Source: Pectobacterium aquaticum (lineage in GTDB: Bacteria; Pseudomonadota; Gammaproteobacteria; Enterobacterales; Enterobacteriaceae). From it: a stretch of DNA of 64,000 nucleotides. Location of the stretch: NCBI RefSeq assembly GCF_003382565.3, contig NZ_CP086253.1, positions 2,666,001 to 2,730,000 on the forward strand, given 5' to 3'. The position numbers and the translations under genes were made by a program. The notes under the pieces were generated by a model. It searched no databases. It was not told the DNA's origin and saw only the letters and a list, made by a program, of their open reading frames with translations. Shown here piece after piece: positions 48,782-58,900 of the stretch (positions within the stretch are counted from its first letter, which is position 1; each line of letters begins with the position of its first letter).

Positions 48782-49672
48782 ATGCATCCACGATTTGAAA
48801 ACGCCTTCCAGCAATTACCTGCCAGTCTGCAAGCCGCGATCGGTCCCTTGCTCGATAAACCCGATTTCGCCGCCATGCTCACCGCAGACGACGTGAATGC
48901 CGTCTGCGAAGCCAGCCAGCTAGACGCCGACGCGTTGGCCTTTGCGCTATTGCCTCTGGCGGCAGCCTGCGCACAAGCACCGATCTCGAATTTTCAGGTT
49001 GGCGCAATTGCGCAAGGGCTCAGTGGCAATTTCTACTTTGGTGCCAACATGGAGTTCAGCGCAGTTCAGTTGCAGCAAACGGTGCATGCCGAGCAAAGCG
49101 CCGTCAGCCATGCCTGGATACGCAATGAGCGTGGGTTGCGGACGGTGACCGTGAACTACACGCCATGCGGTCACTGTCGTCAGTTTATGAATGAATTGCG
49201 TAATGCCGCGTCGCTGCGCATTCAATTGCCGGGTCGCCAACCTGCTGTGCTCAGCCACTATCTGCCGGATTCCTTTGGCCCCGTCGATCTGCACATCGAT
49301 ACCTTACTGATGGATGACGTCAACCACGGCGCAACCTTGCAGAATGTGAACGCGCTTGCGCGTCTGGCGCTGGATGCCGCTAACCGTAGCCACGCCCCCT
49401 ACAGCAAAGCCATCAGCGGCATTGCGCTGGAAACCTCAAGTGGCAACATTTATACCGGACGCTACGCAGAAAATGCGGCATTTAACCCGAGCCTGCCGCC
49501 TTTGCAAGTCGCGTTGAATCTGATGAACCTTGCTGGCGACGATCCGTGCACCATTAAACACGCAGCTGTCGTTGAGCGTCGTCATGCCGTTGTCAGCCAC
49601 TGGGCCATTTCGCAAATTATGTTGGCCGAATTAGGCTGCACCGACATTGAACATCACTTTATTGAGGAATAA
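48782..49672 (+). CDS. cdd: Cytidine deaminase
   Basis: The 296-residue dimeric enzyme deaminates cytidine and deoxycytidine. Zinc and catalytic residues are in VHAEQSAVSHAW and TPCGHCRQFMNE; the C-terminal half is the inactive duplicated domain seen in E. coli Cdd (294 residues). The upstream region has a TTTGATCACAATTT half-CRP site (about 48711-48724) and GCATTC/TTCAACA elements that could bind CytR; these are weak by eye. Confidence 0.96.
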   Translation: MHPRFENAFQQLPASLQAAIGPLLDKPDFAAMLTADDVNAVCEASQLDADALAFALLPLAAACAQAPISNFQVGAIAQGLSGNFYFGANMEFSAVQLQQTVHAEQSAVSHAWIRNERGLRTVTVNYTPCGHCRQFMNELRNAASLRIQLPGRQPAVLSHYLPDSFGPVDLHIDTLLMDDVNHGATLQNVNALARLALDAANRSHAPYSKAISGIALETSSGNIYTGRYAENAAFNPSLPPLQVALNLMNLAGDDPCTIKHAAVVERRHAVVSHWAISQIMLAELGCTDIEHHFIEE

Positions 49673-49879
49673 CGGCAGAGGTCAGCGCACGGGTTCAGCA
49701 AAAGGAAGTGAGAGAAACGAGAGGTGAATCGATAAAGCCTGCATTTTGACTAAGATGCAAGCCATCTGTAACTATTTAAATTAACAATTCCTGTACATAT
49801 TTTCTGGGTAATTTAAGATCCGCAGCAGTTTTTATCGACAACACCTGAGTTTTTTTCTGTTATCCGAGAGTAAAAAGTC

Positions 49880-51577
49880 ATGGAATTAGAATACGAAAGC
49901 AAACGTCCTCTCCATATTCCCTACGCTGGCCCAATATTGCTTGAATTTCCCCTGCTGAATAAAGGCAGTGCGTTTACCGAAGAAGAGCGTGCTAACTTTA
50001 ACCTGCATGGCCTGCTGCCTGAAGCCGTCGAAACCATCGAAGAACAGGCAGAACGCGCCTGGCGTCAGTATCAGGAATTCAAACACGATATTGAAAAACA
50101 CGTGTACCTACGCAACATTCAGGATACCAACGAGACGCTGTTCTATCGCCTGCTGGACGGTCACCTCAGTGAGATGATGCCGATCATCTACACCCCGACC
50201 GTTGGCGAAGCCTGTGAACACTTCTCCGATATCTATCGTCGCGCCCGCGGCCTGTTTATCTCCTACCCTAACCGCGCACATATCGACGATATGCTGCAAA
50301 ACGCCACCAAGCAGAACGTGAAAGTCATCGTTGTGACCGACGGTGAGCGTATTCTGGGTCTGGGCGATCAGGGTATCGGCGGCATGGGGATTCCAATCGG
50401 TAAGCTGTCGCTGTACACCGCCTGTGGCGGTATCAGCCCAGCCTACACCCTGCCTGTCGTTCTGGATGTTGGCACCAACAACCCGCAGCGTCTGAACGAT
50501 CCGCTGTACATGGGCTGGCGCCATCCGCGTATCACTGACGATGAATACTATGAATTTGTTGACGAATTCATTCAGGCAGTGAAACGCCGCTGGCCGAACG
50601 TGCTGTTGCAGTTTGAAGACTTCGCGCAGAAAAACGCGACTCCGCTGCTGAACCGCTATCGTGATGAAATCTGTAGCTTTAACGATGACATTCAGGGCAC
50701 CGCCGCCGTTGCGATTGGCAGCCTGATTGCCGCCAGCCGTGCAGCAGGCACTCAGCTACGCGATCAGACCGTTACCTTCCTGGGTGCGGGCTCCGCAGGC
50801 TGTGGTATCGCTGAGCAAATCGTCGCGCAGATGAAGTCTGAAGGGCTGAGCGAAGAAGAAGCTCGCGCACGCGTCTTCATGGTTGACCGCTTCGGTCTGC
50901 TGACAGACAAGCTGCCGAACCTGCTCGATTTCCAGAGCAAGCTGGTGCAGAAAAGTGAACTGCTGGCTGACTGGGATTGCAACAGCGACGCGATTTCACT
51001 GCTGGAAGTGGTACGCAATGCCAAGCCGACCATCTTGATCGGTGTGTCCGGCCAGCCGGGTCTGTTCACGGAAGAAATCATCCGTGAAATGCACAAGCAC
51101 TGCGCGCGTCCTATCGTGATGCCGCTGTCTAACCCGACATCCCGCGTAGAAGCCCGTCCAGAAGATATCATTCGCTGGACAGATGGCTCAGCGCTGGTCG
51201 CAACCGGCAGCCCGTTTGCTCCGGTTAACTATCAGGGCAAAATCTTCCCTATCGCCCAGTGCAACAACTCCTACATTTTCCCAGGTATCGGGTTAGGTGT
51301 ACTGGCGTCGGGTGCCAAACGTATCACTGACGGTATGTTGATGGCCGCCAGCCGCGCGCTGGCTGACTGCTCGCCGCTGGCGAATAACGGTGAAGGCGCG
51401 CTGCTGCCGGATCTGTCCGATATCCAGCAGGTGTCCAAGCGTATTGCACTGGATGTGGGTAAAGCCGCACAGTTGCAAGGTGTGGCCGTCGTCACCTCTG
51501 CCGATGCATTGCAGAAGGCGATTGAGCACAACTTCTGGCAACCGCAGTACCGCAGCTACAAACGTACCTCGTTCTAA
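49880..51577 (+). CDS. maeA: NAD-dependent malic enzyme MaeA
   Basis: The 565-residue enzyme converts malate to pyruvate, CO2 and NADH. The N-terminal domain has YTPTVGEACEHFS and the NAD domain FLGAGSAGCGIAEQIV; RYRDEICSFNDDIQGTAAV carries catalytic and metal residues. Length matches E. coli MaeA/SfcA (565). It stands alone; a dispersed repeat and a terminator follow. Confidence 0.96.
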   Translation: MELEYESKRPLHIPYAGPILLEFPLLNKGSAFTEEERANFNLHGLLPEAVETIEEQAERAWRQYQEFKHDIEKHVYLRNIQDTNETLFYRLLDGHLSEMMPIIYTPTVGEACEHFSDIYRRARGLFISYPNRAHIDDMLQNATKQNVKVIVVTDGERILGLGDQGIGGMGIPIGKLSLYTACGGISPAYTLPVVLDVGTNNPQRLNDPLYMGWRHPRITDDEYYEFVDEFIQAVKRRWPNVLLQFEDFAQKNATPLLNRYRDEICSFNDDIQGTAAVAIGSLIAASRAAGTQLRDQTVTFLGAGSAGCGIAEQIVAQMKSEGLSEEEARARVFMVDRFGLLTDKLPNLLDFQSKLVQKSELLADWDCNSDAISLLEVVRNAKPTILIGVSGQPGLFTEEIIREMHKHCARPIVMPLSNPTSRVEARPEDIIRWTDGSALVATGSPFAPVNYQGKIFPIAQCNNSYIFPGIGLGVLASGAKRITDGMLMAASRALADCSPLANNGEGALLPDLSDIQQVSKRIALDVGKAAQLQGVAVVTSADALQKAIEHNFWQPQYRSYKRTSF

Positions 51578-51671
51578 TGGTGTGTGGCTGCAAAGGCCGC
51601 CAAGCGGCAGTAACGGATAGATCGTAAAGACGCTACGAGTACGTCCATGTAAGCTCGGATTGCGCCATCCT

Positions 51672-51743
51672 TGGCGCAAACGCTTTACTCTTCTATTCCG
51701 TTACTCCCGTTTTCGTTCGGCAAATAGGTTTGTCAGTGGTCTG
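51672..51743. repeat. Dispersed 72-bp repeat, copy B
   Basis: The first 48 bases (51672-51719) equal 31788-31835 exactly. Upstream, TTGCGCC and TTGGCGCAA form a hairpin (about 51660-51680) that overlaps its start. Downstream it runs into the maeA terminator. Read in one frame the repeat gives WRKRFTLLFRYSRFRS at both loci. Confidence 0.9.
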
Positions 51744-51744
51744 A

Positions 51745-51768
51745 GCGCGGCACTTGCCGCGCTTTTTT
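51745..51768 (+). terminator. Rho-independent terminator after maeA
   Basis: GCGCGGC (51745-51751) pairs with GCCGCGC (51756-51762) and is followed by six T residues (51763-51768). It lies three bases before the stop of the convergent gsiD gene. Confidence 0.9.
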
Positions 51769-51770
51769 AT

Positions 51771-52676
51771 TCAGCGTTTCAATTTTGGGTCGAGCGCATC
51801 ACGCAGACCGTCACCCAGTAAATTAAACGCCAACACCGTCAGAAAGATCGCCAGACTAGGGAAGATCGCGACGTGTGGGGCAATCACCATATCCGACCGC
51901 GCTTCGTTCAGCATCGCCCCCCACTCCGGCATCGGCGGCTGTGCGCCCAGCCCTAAGAATGACAGGCTGGCTGCCGTGATGATCGACATCCCAATGCGCA
52001 TCGAGAAAAACACCACGATGGAAGATACCGAGCCGGGCAAAATATGCCGAAAGAGGATCGTCCGATCGCTGGCACCAATGCTGCGGGCCGATTCAATATA
52101 GGTAAGCTGCTTCAGCACCAGCGTATTCCCTCGCACTAGACGGGCGAAGGCCGGAATGCTGAAAATCGCGACGGCGACAATCACATTCGCCATCCCACTG
52201 CCCATCATCGCCACAACGGCAATCGCCAGCAGAATACCGGGGAAGGCAAACAGCACATCGCATAGGCGCATGATGATCCTGTCTGCCCACCCTTCGTAGT
52301 AGCCCGCCACCAGACCGAGCGTCGTGCCGATAATCATCCCGACCAGCACCGAGAGAATGCCCGCCGCCAGCGAGATACGCGTCCCCATCAGGAGCCGACT
52401 GAAAATATCACGTCCTAATGAATCCACCCCCAGCCAGTGTGCCGCCGACGGACCTTCATTCAGACGTTCATAATCGAAATAGTTCTCGGCATCATAGGGC
52501 ATCAGATACGGTGCCAGAAACGCGACCACAATCAGCAGCAGTACAAACACGCCTGCGGTGACCGCGACGTGCTGCCGAAGAAAGCGCCGCCAGAATTCAC
52601 GCCACGGCGTGCGAACGGGTTTATCCCTAATGACAGGGAGCGTCGCCAGCATAGCTTTACGTCGCCAGTGTCTCAT
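51771..52676 (-). CDS. gsiD: Glutathione-type ABC permease GsiD
   Basis: The 301-residue permease of the Dpp/Opp class has an N-terminal helix, an OppC-type extracytoplasmic segment (FDYERLNEGPSAAHWLGVDSLGRDIFSRLLMG) and five further helices; the coupling motif is in ESARSIGASDRTILFRHILP. It pairs with GsiC to import glutathione or similar peptides. It is the last gene of gsiABCD. Confidence 0.9.
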   Translation of the reverse strand: MRHWRRKAMLATLPVIRDKPVRTPWREFWRRFLRQHVAVTAGVFVLLLIVVAFLAPYLMPYDAENYFDYERLNEGPSAAHWLGVDSLGRDIFSRLLMGTRISLAAGILSVLVGMIIGTTLGLVAGYYEGWADRIIMRLCDVLFAFPGILLAIAVVAMMGSGMANVIVAVAIFSIPAFARLVRGNTLVLKQLTYIESARSIGASDRTILFRHILPGSVSSIVVFFSMRIGMSIITAASLSFLGLGAQPPMPEWGAMLNEARSDMVIAPHVAIFPSLAIFLTVLAFNLLGDGLRDALDPKLKR

Positions 52677-52685
52677 TCCCTTTCC

Positions 52686-53684
52686 TTATTTATAACGAAT
52701 GGCTGGATTAATCGCGGCATACAGCATATCCACCAGCAGATTAATCAGAATAAACTCCAGCGAGAACAGCAGTACCTCCGCCTGAATCACCGGATAGTCG
52801 CGCATCTCCACCGCATCCACCAGCAGCCGTCCTAGCCCCGGCCAGTTGAAGACCTTCTCCACGACAATTGAGCCACCGAGCAAGAAACCAAATTGCAGCC
52901 CCATCATCGTAACCACCGGAATCAGCGCATTGCGCAGCCCGTGCTTCACTACCACCAGCGATTCGCGCACGCCTTTTGCCCGCGCCGTACGCATATAATC
53001 TTCCTGCAAGACATCAACAAACGACGCACGGGTGAAACGCGCCATCACCGCCGCCACCGCCGCCCCCAGCGTCAGCGAGGGCAAAATGTAGTGCAGCCAG
53101 GTGTCCGCCCCCACCGTCGGCAGCCATCCCAGTTCGACGGAAAAAACCTGCATTAACAGCATGCCGAGCGCAAACGCGGGGAAAGAGAGGCCGGAGACCG
53201 CCAGCGTCATTCCGATTCTGTCCGGCCAGCCGTTGCGCCACACGGCGGACACGATACCGATCGCCATGCCAAAAATCACCGCCCACACCATGCTGCACAC
53301 CGTCAGCCAAAAGGTCGGCATAAAGCGCATGGCGATCTCTTCAGTGACGGGGCGTTTCGATACGATCGACGTACCAAAATCTCCTTGCAGGACATGGGTA
53401 AAGAAGTGCCAGAACTGGTGCGGCAGCGGTTTATCTAACCCCAAATCCTGCCGGACCATCTCGATAACGGCAGCATCCGCTTCCCGCCCGGCAGCTAAAC
53501 GCGCCGGATCGCCGGGTAGCAGATGAACGAATAGGAACACCAGCACCATCACAATCAGGAGCGTGGGAATCAGTCCCAGTAGTCGTTTAATAAAATAATT
53601 CAGCATGAACGGTTTTCCACAGACATGCGTCGGACTCCCTATGAGTGAACGAGTGTTGACCACTGCGGGCAGCCTCACGGCCAC
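52686..53684 (-). CDS. gsiC: Glutathione-type ABC permease GsiC
   Basis: The OppB-type permease has the expected first helix LIPTLLIVMVLVFLFVHLLPGDPA and coupling motif DYMRTARAKGVRESLVVVKHGLRNA. The true start is probably ATG at 53608 (MLNYFIKRLLGLIPTLL, 307 residues); the frame given runs 25 residues further upstream. Both are recorded because no ribosome site decides strongly. It follows gsiB by 30 bases in the longer form. Confidence 0.88.
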   Translation of the reverse strand: MAVRLPAVVNTRSLIGSPTHVCGKPFMLNYFIKRLLGLIPTLLIVMVLVFLFVHLLPGDPARLAAGREADAAVIEMVRQDLGLDKPLPHQFWHFFTHVLQGDFGTSIVSKRPVTEEIAMRFMPTFWLTVCSMVWAVIFGMAIGIVSAVWRNGWPDRIGMTLAVSGLSFPAFALGMLLMQVFSVELGWLPTVGADTWLHYILPSLTLGAAVAAVMARFTRASFVDVLQEDYMRTARAKGVRESLVVVKHGLRNALIPVVTMMGLQFGFLLGGSIVVEKVFNWPGLGRLLVDAVEMRDYPVIQAEVLLFSLEFILINLLVDMLYAAINPAIRYK

Positions 53685-53714
53685 CCGACTCCCTGGTCAT
53701 TCTTTTACGATGAG

Positions 53715-55256
53715 TTATTCCTTCAGGTCGGCCTCTTCAAAACTGAACAAGGTATCCGGCATCACGTAGAACCCAGTCAGTTTTTTGCTATTAGCCGACA
53801 CCAAACGCTCTGTCGCCAGGAAAATCCACGGCGCATCCGCCCAGATTTTGTCCTGCGCATCGTTGTACAGTTTCTGTTTTTCCGTCCGATCCGTGGTTTT
53901 CAGCGCATTCGCCAGATCCGCATCGACTTGCGGATTGCTGTAAAAGGCCGTGTTGAATTGCGCCGGTGGCCAAGAGGCCGTGGCAAACAGCGGCGACAGC
54001 GCCCAGTCCGCTTCACCCGTTGAGGCAGACCAGCCGGTATAGAACAGGCGAACCCCCGTTTCTTTCACGCCCTTGCCTTCCACTTCCGCCGCCCGCTGCC
54101 CTGCATCCATCGCGGTCACCTGCACTTTCACACCAACCTGCGCCAGTTGTTGCTGCGTGAACTGCAAAACTTTCTGCGCCGTACTGTGGTTATGTGACGA
54201 CCACAGCGTGGTAGTGAAGCCGTCTGGGTAGCCCGCTTCTTTCAGCAGCTCACGCGCCTTGGCCGGGTCGTAAGGCCACGGGTGATATTTTACCGAATAA
54301 TCAATGCTGCTCGGCAGTGGCCCTTCGGCCGGTGTCGCATAGCCGGAGAACGCCACTTTAATCAGCGCCTCCTTGTTGATCGCGTAGTTCAACGCCTCGC
54401 GTACTTTCGGGTTATCAAACGGTTTCTGCGTCACATTCATACTGATGTAGCGGTGCAGAATCGACGGCGACGCCACCAGCGACAGCTTGTCATTTTTCTC
54501 CAGCACTTTGGCCTGCTCGAATGGTATCGGATAAGCAAATTGCGCTTCACCCGTTTGCAGCAGTGCCGCGCGCGTATTGTTATCCACCACCGGACGCCAG
54601 GTAATGCTGTCCAGTTTCGGCAACCCCGCCTTCCAATAGCCGCGGAATTTCTCGACTTTGACAAAGTCGGTCTGATTCCAGGTCACAAAACGGTACGGAC
54701 CGGTGCCGACCGGATGGAAACCAATGTCCTTGCCGTACTGCTTTAATGCTGCCGGCGAGATCATCACCGCCGCGGGGTGTGCCAGATTATTCACGAACGC
54801 GGAGAACGGCGTCTTCAGCGTGATTTTCACCGTCAGATCGTCAACCGCCTCGGTTTTGTCGATCATCTTGAACAGGTTATATCGCTTCAGGCGATTGTCG
54901 GGGTTACTGGCGCGATCCAGATTCACTTTCACGGCGGCGGCGTTGAACGCCGAGCCATCGTGAAATTTGACACCCGGGTGCAGCTTGACGGTATACGCCA
55001 GGCCATCTGGGCTCACGTCATAGCTGTCCGCCAGTATATTCACCAGCTTCATATCTTTATCGAAGCCAAAGAGCCCTTGATAGAAGGACTTCGCTACCGT
55101 CTGCGATAGCGAATCGTTGGCATCATACGGATCCAGGCTGGTAAACGTGGACCCCACGGCGATAACCGCATCTTTGGCTGCCCAGACGGGTGAAGCCGCC
55201 ATCGCAGCGGTTACGCCAGCCACTAACCAGCGCCGCTTTATCGTCATTACGCTCAT
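53715..55256 (-). CDS. gsiB: Glutathione-type ABC binding protein GsiB
   Basis: The 513-residue class II peptide-binding protein has a signal peptide (ends SPVWAA) and the family motifs LYRAFDD-like AKSFYQGLFGFDKDM and LRKGVKFHDG-like LHPGVKFHDGSAFNA. It should bind glutathione in the periplasm; the assignment over DppA/OppA relatives rests on synteny with gsiA and moeA. Confidence 0.9.
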   Translation of the reverse strand: MSVMTIKRRWLVAGVTAAMAASPVWAAKDAVIAVGSTFTSLDPYDANDSLSQTVAKSFYQGLFGFDKDMKLVNILADSYDVSPDGLAYTVKLHPGVKFHDGSAFNAAAVKVNLDRASNPDNRLKRYNLFKMIDKTEAVDDLTVKITLKTPFSAFVNNLAHPAAVMISPAALKQYGKDIGFHPVGTGPYRFVTWNQTDFVKVEKFRGYWKAGLPKLDSITWRPVVDNNTRAALLQTGEAQFAYPIPFEQAKVLEKNDKLSLVASPSILHRYISMNVTQKPFDNPKVREALNYAINKEALIKVAFSGYATPAEGPLPSSIDYSVKYHPWPYDPAKARELLKEAGYPDGFTTTLWSSHNHSTAQKVLQFTQQQLAQVGVKVQVTAMDAGQRAAEVEGKGVKETGVRLFYTGWSASTGEADWALSPLFATASWPPAQFNTAFYSNPQVDADLANALKTTDRTEKQKLYNDAQDKIWADAPWIFLATERLVSANSKKLTGFYVMPDTLFSFEEADLKE

Positions 55257-55281
55257 GCTACGTTCTCCTTGTGAATCCCTG

Positions 55282-57183
55282 TCAATACGCGCCGGCTATT
55301 GGATGGTGCGCAACAAAGTGTCGCTCACCGACCTGAACCAGAGGCGCCGTGATCGGCTCGTCGCCAAGCGCCCGAATCGGGCTGGGTATTTCATCAACCA
55401 GCAGTACCTGCTCACGCTGGCGGCGTGAGGGATCGGCAACCGGTACTGCCGACATCAGCTTGCGGGTATAAGGGTGCCGAGGCCGCTCGAATACATCTTG
55501 CCGCGAGCCAATCTCAACAATCTGTCCCATGTACATCACCGCCACGCGATGGCTAATACGCTCAACCACCGCCATATCATGTGAAATAAACAAAAACGCG
55601 ATGCCGAATTCACGTTGCAGTTCCAGCATCAGGTTGATGATTTGTGCCTGAATTGACACGTCCAACGCGGATACAGCTTCATCCGCAATCACCACTTTAG
55701 GGTTCAGCGCCAGCGCTCTGGCGATGCAAACACGCTGGCGCTGGCCGCCGGAAAACTCATGCGGATAGCGGCGGGCGTGCTCTGGCTCCAGCCCTACGCG
55801 CGACAACAGCCACTCAACGCGCTTTTCCGCTTCCTGCCGACGGCAAATGTTGTGCACCAGCAGTGGTTCCATAATCGAGAAACCGACCGTCAAGCGAGGA
55901 TCCAATGACGCATAGGGATCCTGAAAAATCAGCTGAATATCACGCCGCAGGTGCTGTAACGCGCCCCCTTTCAGTTGATGGATTCGCTGACCGTTAAAGA
56001 TAATCTCGCCCCTCTGGCTTTCAACGAGCTGGAGCAACGCACGGCTGGTGGTGGATTTGCCGCATCCCGATTCGCCGACTAGCGAGAGCGTTTCGCCCGG
56101 CCAGAGATCGAAGCTGACGTTTTCTACCGCATGCACTTGTCGGGTCACGCGGTTCAATAAACCACTGCGAATAGGAAAACGCGTCACCAGATTGCTGACC
56201 TGTAAGATCGGTTCTGACTGCGCGGGAACGGTATCCTGCGGGACGTTATCTGCAATACGCCCCGAGTGTTGATCCAGCAGCGGAAATTTTTCTGGGAACA
56301 GTTGGCCGCGCATAGACCCTAACGCCGGTACCGCCGCCAGCAGCCCCTGCGTATACGGATGCTGCGGTGCAGTAAAGATCTGCCCAACGCTCCCCGCTTC
56401 GACGCTTTCCCCACGGTGCATAACCAGTACACGCTCGGCCATTTCCGCCACCACGCCCATGTCATGGGTGATGAAAATCACAGCCATTTCCATTTCACGC
56501 TGTAGCACACGGATAAGCTGTAGAATTTGCGCCTGAATGGTGACATCCAACGCAGTCGTCGGTTCATCGGCAATCAGCAATGAGGGCTTGCAGGAGAGCG
56601 CCATCGCAATCATCACCCGCTGGCGCATACCGCCAGAAAGCTGGTGGGGATAGCGATCCAGCACGTTGCGCGCTTCCGGTATTCTGACTAGATCCAGCAT
56701 ACGCAAGGTTTCTGCTCGCGCGGCGCGTCTGTCCATCCCCTGATGCAAACGAATCGACTCGGCAATCTGTTCACCGACGGGAAAAACCGGATTCAGCGAC
56801 GTCATCGGCTCCTGGAAAATCATCGCCAGATCCGCACCGCGTAACGTACGCATCGCACGCTGACGGGCACCGCGGAGATCCAGCACCTGCCCATCGCGAC
56901 GGCGAAATAGCATATCCCCTTGGTGAATCACGCCGCCCGCATGTTCAACCAACCGCATCAGCGCCAGCGACGTCACCGACTTACCCGATCCCGACTCTCC
57001 GACGATAGCCAACGTTTCGCCCCGATCGACAGAGAACGTCAAATTACGCACCGCATCTGTCCGCTGCCCCTGCTGCTCAAAATAGACACTCAGGTTGCGC
57101 ACCTCCACCACCCGTTTTTCAGGCAAAACCAGCCCCGGAACAGGGGAAGATAGCGAGGCATAATGATCCTGTGTGGGCGACAT
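55282..57183 (-). CDS. gsiA: Glutathione-type ABC ATPase GsiA, double domain
   Basis: The 633-residue protein fuses two Opp-type ATPase domains: Walker A GESGSGKS and LSGGMRQR in the first (about 30-290), GESGCGKS and FSGGQRQR in the second (about 330-600). A fused ATPase of this length (E. coli GsiA is 623) is characteristic of gsi. It is first in the operon; in E. coli iaaA lies between it and moeA, but here that gene is absent. Confidence 0.92.
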   Translation of the reverse strand: MSPTQDHYASLSSPVPGLVLPEKRVVEVRNLSVYFEQQGQRTDAVRNLTFSVDRGETLAIVGESGSGKSVTSLALMRLVEHAGGVIHQGDMLFRRRDGQVLDLRGARQRAMRTLRGADLAMIFQEPMTSLNPVFPVGEQIAESIRLHQGMDRRAARAETLRMLDLVRIPEARNVLDRYPHQLSGGMRQRVMIAMALSCKPSLLIADEPTTALDVTIQAQILQLIRVLQREMEMAVIFITHDMGVVAEMAERVLVMHRGESVEAGSVGQIFTAPQHPYTQGLLAAVPALGSMRGQLFPEKFPLLDQHSGRIADNVPQDTVPAQSEPILQVSNLVTRFPIRSGLLNRVTRQVHAVENVSFDLWPGETLSLVGESGCGKSTTSRALLQLVESQRGEIIFNGQRIHQLKGGALQHLRRDIQLIFQDPYASLDPRLTVGFSIMEPLLVHNICRRQEAEKRVEWLLSRVGLEPEHARRYPHEFSGGQRQRVCIARALALNPKVVIADEAVSALDVSIQAQIINLMLELQREFGIAFLFISHDMAVVERISHRVAVMYMGQIVEIGSRQDVFERPRHPYTRKLMSAVPVADPSRRQREQVLLVDEIPSPIRALGDEPITAPLVQVGERHFVAHHPIAGAY

Positions 57184-57662
57184 GAACGGCGAATCTCCAT
57201 ATAAATGCGGCTGGAATCAGTGCAACGCGGTCAGGGACAAATTATCAGCGATTTTCGACTATATTTAGCGCAAGGTATGATGTAAAGCGGAAACTGAAAT
57301 CGGCACGGTGAAAAATTTCTTTTTATAACATTAAGTTAATTGCCGTAAAGACAGGCCATCAGAGGCAATATGTCCTGCAAATCCGCCCACTGTTGCCCGA
57401 AATGGTTCAACTTATGGGCAGAAGGCCACTGTTTTACGCCATGACCCTGCCGCTCCGTGCCTAACGAGAATTCATGCGCCAAAAGCCCTATTCCTTGACC
57501 TGCCTACATTCACCCCCGTGACGAACTCTGACATAATTAATACTGGCATAGGAAACGGGTTTTCGCCTATGAACGGCGCGTTGCCGCAACACGATTCTTA
57601 CTGATGAAATAAGCCATATTAATAAAATCAGTCGTATTGATGAAACACACTGTGGAGTGAAG
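57184..57662. other. Gap between gsiA and moeA with a coding remnant
   Basis: These 479 bases hold divergent promoters and a minus-strand coding relic (57336-57500). The iaaA gene found at this place in E. coli is missing and the relic does not resemble it. Confidence 0.55.
57336..57500 (-). pseudogene. Unidentified C-terminal coding remnant
   Basis: A minus-strand frame open for 54 codons, from just after a TAG, ends at TAA 57336-57338 and reads AGQGIGLLAHEFSLGTERQG then HFGQQWADLQDILPLMACLY. Composition is protein-like and no start codon or ribosome site precedes it, so it looks like the 3' remains of a lost gene. The GQGIGLLAHE start recalls the effector domain of LysR-type regulators, but the rest does not let me name it. 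Confidence 0.4.
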
Positions 57663-58898
57663 ATGGAAAGCGTTAACGCAGGTTTACTGACTCTTGAACA
57701 AGCTCTGGAAAACATGTTTTCTCAGGTTCCTTCTCTTACCGAGACAGAGCGCGTATCCCTGTTCGACGCCGCAGGACGGATCACCGCCCATGCGATTGCC
57801 TCTCCGATTAACGTCCCGCCTTTCGCCAATTCCGCGATGGATGGCTATGCCGTACGCTGCGCCGATTTGTCTGCTTCAACAACGCTGCCGCTGGCGGGTA
57901 AAGCCTTCGCTGGCGCGCCCTTCACTGGCGACTGGCCTGCCGGAACCTGCATTCGCATCATGACTGGTGCGCCAATTCCCGCAGGAGCCGATACGGTGAT
58001 CATGCAGGAAGAAGCTGAAGTCAGCGAGGACGGTATCCGCTTTCCCCATGAGGTAAAACCCGGCCAGAATATTCGTCTGGCGGGAGAAGATATTCAGGCG
58101 GGTGCCAGCGTGTTACCCGTAGGCACCAAGCTGGGCGTGGCGGAGCTGCCGCTGCTGGCATCACTGGGGATTGCGCAGATTGACGTGGTGCGTCGCCTGA
58201 AAGTCGCGGTTTTTTCAACGGGTGATGAACTGCAACCCGTCGGCGAACCGCTGGCAGACGGTCAGATTTATGACACTAACCGTTTCGCCGTCCGTTTGAT
58301 GCTAGAACAGTTGGGCTGCGAGATACATGATCTGGGGATTATCCGTGACGATCCGGCCGCGCTGCGCGCTGCGTTCCACGAGGCCGATCAACTTGCCGAT
58401 CTGGTGATTAGCAGCGGCGGCGTTTCCGTTGGCGAGGCGGATTACACCAAGCAAATGCTGGATGAACTGGGCGATATCCACTTCTGGAAGCTGGCGATCA
58501 AACCCGGTAAACCTTTCGCCTTCGGCAAATTGCAACACGCCTGGTTCTGCGGCCTGCCGGGGAATCCGGTTTCTGCTGCGCTGACGTTCTATCAATTGGT
58601 TCAGCCACTGCTGGCCCGCCTGTCTGGCTATACGCAATGGCGCCTGCCGCCGCGTGTTCGCGTCAAAACTACCAGCGCACTGAAAAAGACACCGGGACGC
58701 ACCGATTTCCAGCGCGGTATTTTCAGCCGCAACGCACAGGGTGAGCTGGAAGTCAGAACCACCGGGCATCAAGGTTCGCACGTTTTCAGCTCGTTCAGCC
58801 TCGGTAACTGCTTCATCGTACTGGAACAAGATCGCGGTCGCGTCGCCGCTGGCGAATGGGTTGAAATCGAACCCTTCAACACGCTGCTGGGGCACTGA
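57663..58898 (+). CDS. moeA: Molybdopterin molybdenumtransferase MoeA
   Basis: The 411-residue enzyme inserts molybdate into adenylylated molybdopterin. Typical segments are PPFANSAMDGYAVRCADL, RIMTGAPIPAGADTVIMQEE, FSTGDELQPVGEPLADGQIYDTN and GLPGNPVSAALTFYQL. ATG 57663 with GGAG five bases upstream is preferred over the GTG two codons earlier. It is followed by moeB after two bases. Confidence 0.95.
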   Translation: MESVNAGLLTLEQALENMFSQVPSLTETERVSLFDAAGRITAHAIASPINVPPFANSAMDGYAVRCADLSASTTLPLAGKAFAGAPFTGDWPAGTCIRIMTGAPIPAGADTVIMQEEAEVSEDGIRFPHEVKPGQNIRLAGEDIQAGASVLPVGTKLGVAELPLLASLGIAQIDVVRRLKVAVFSTGDELQPVGEPLADGQIYDTNRFAVRLMLEQLGCEIHDLGIIRDDPAALRAAFHEADQLADLVISSGGVSVGEADYTKQMLDELGDIHFWKLAIKPGKPFAFGKLQHAWFCGLPGNPVSAALTFYQLVQPLLARLSGYTQWRLPPRVRVKTTSALKKTPGRTDFQRGIFSRNAQGELEVRTTGHQGSHVFSSFSLGNCFIVLEQDRGRVAAGEWVEIEPFNTLLGH

Positions 58899-58900
58899 GT

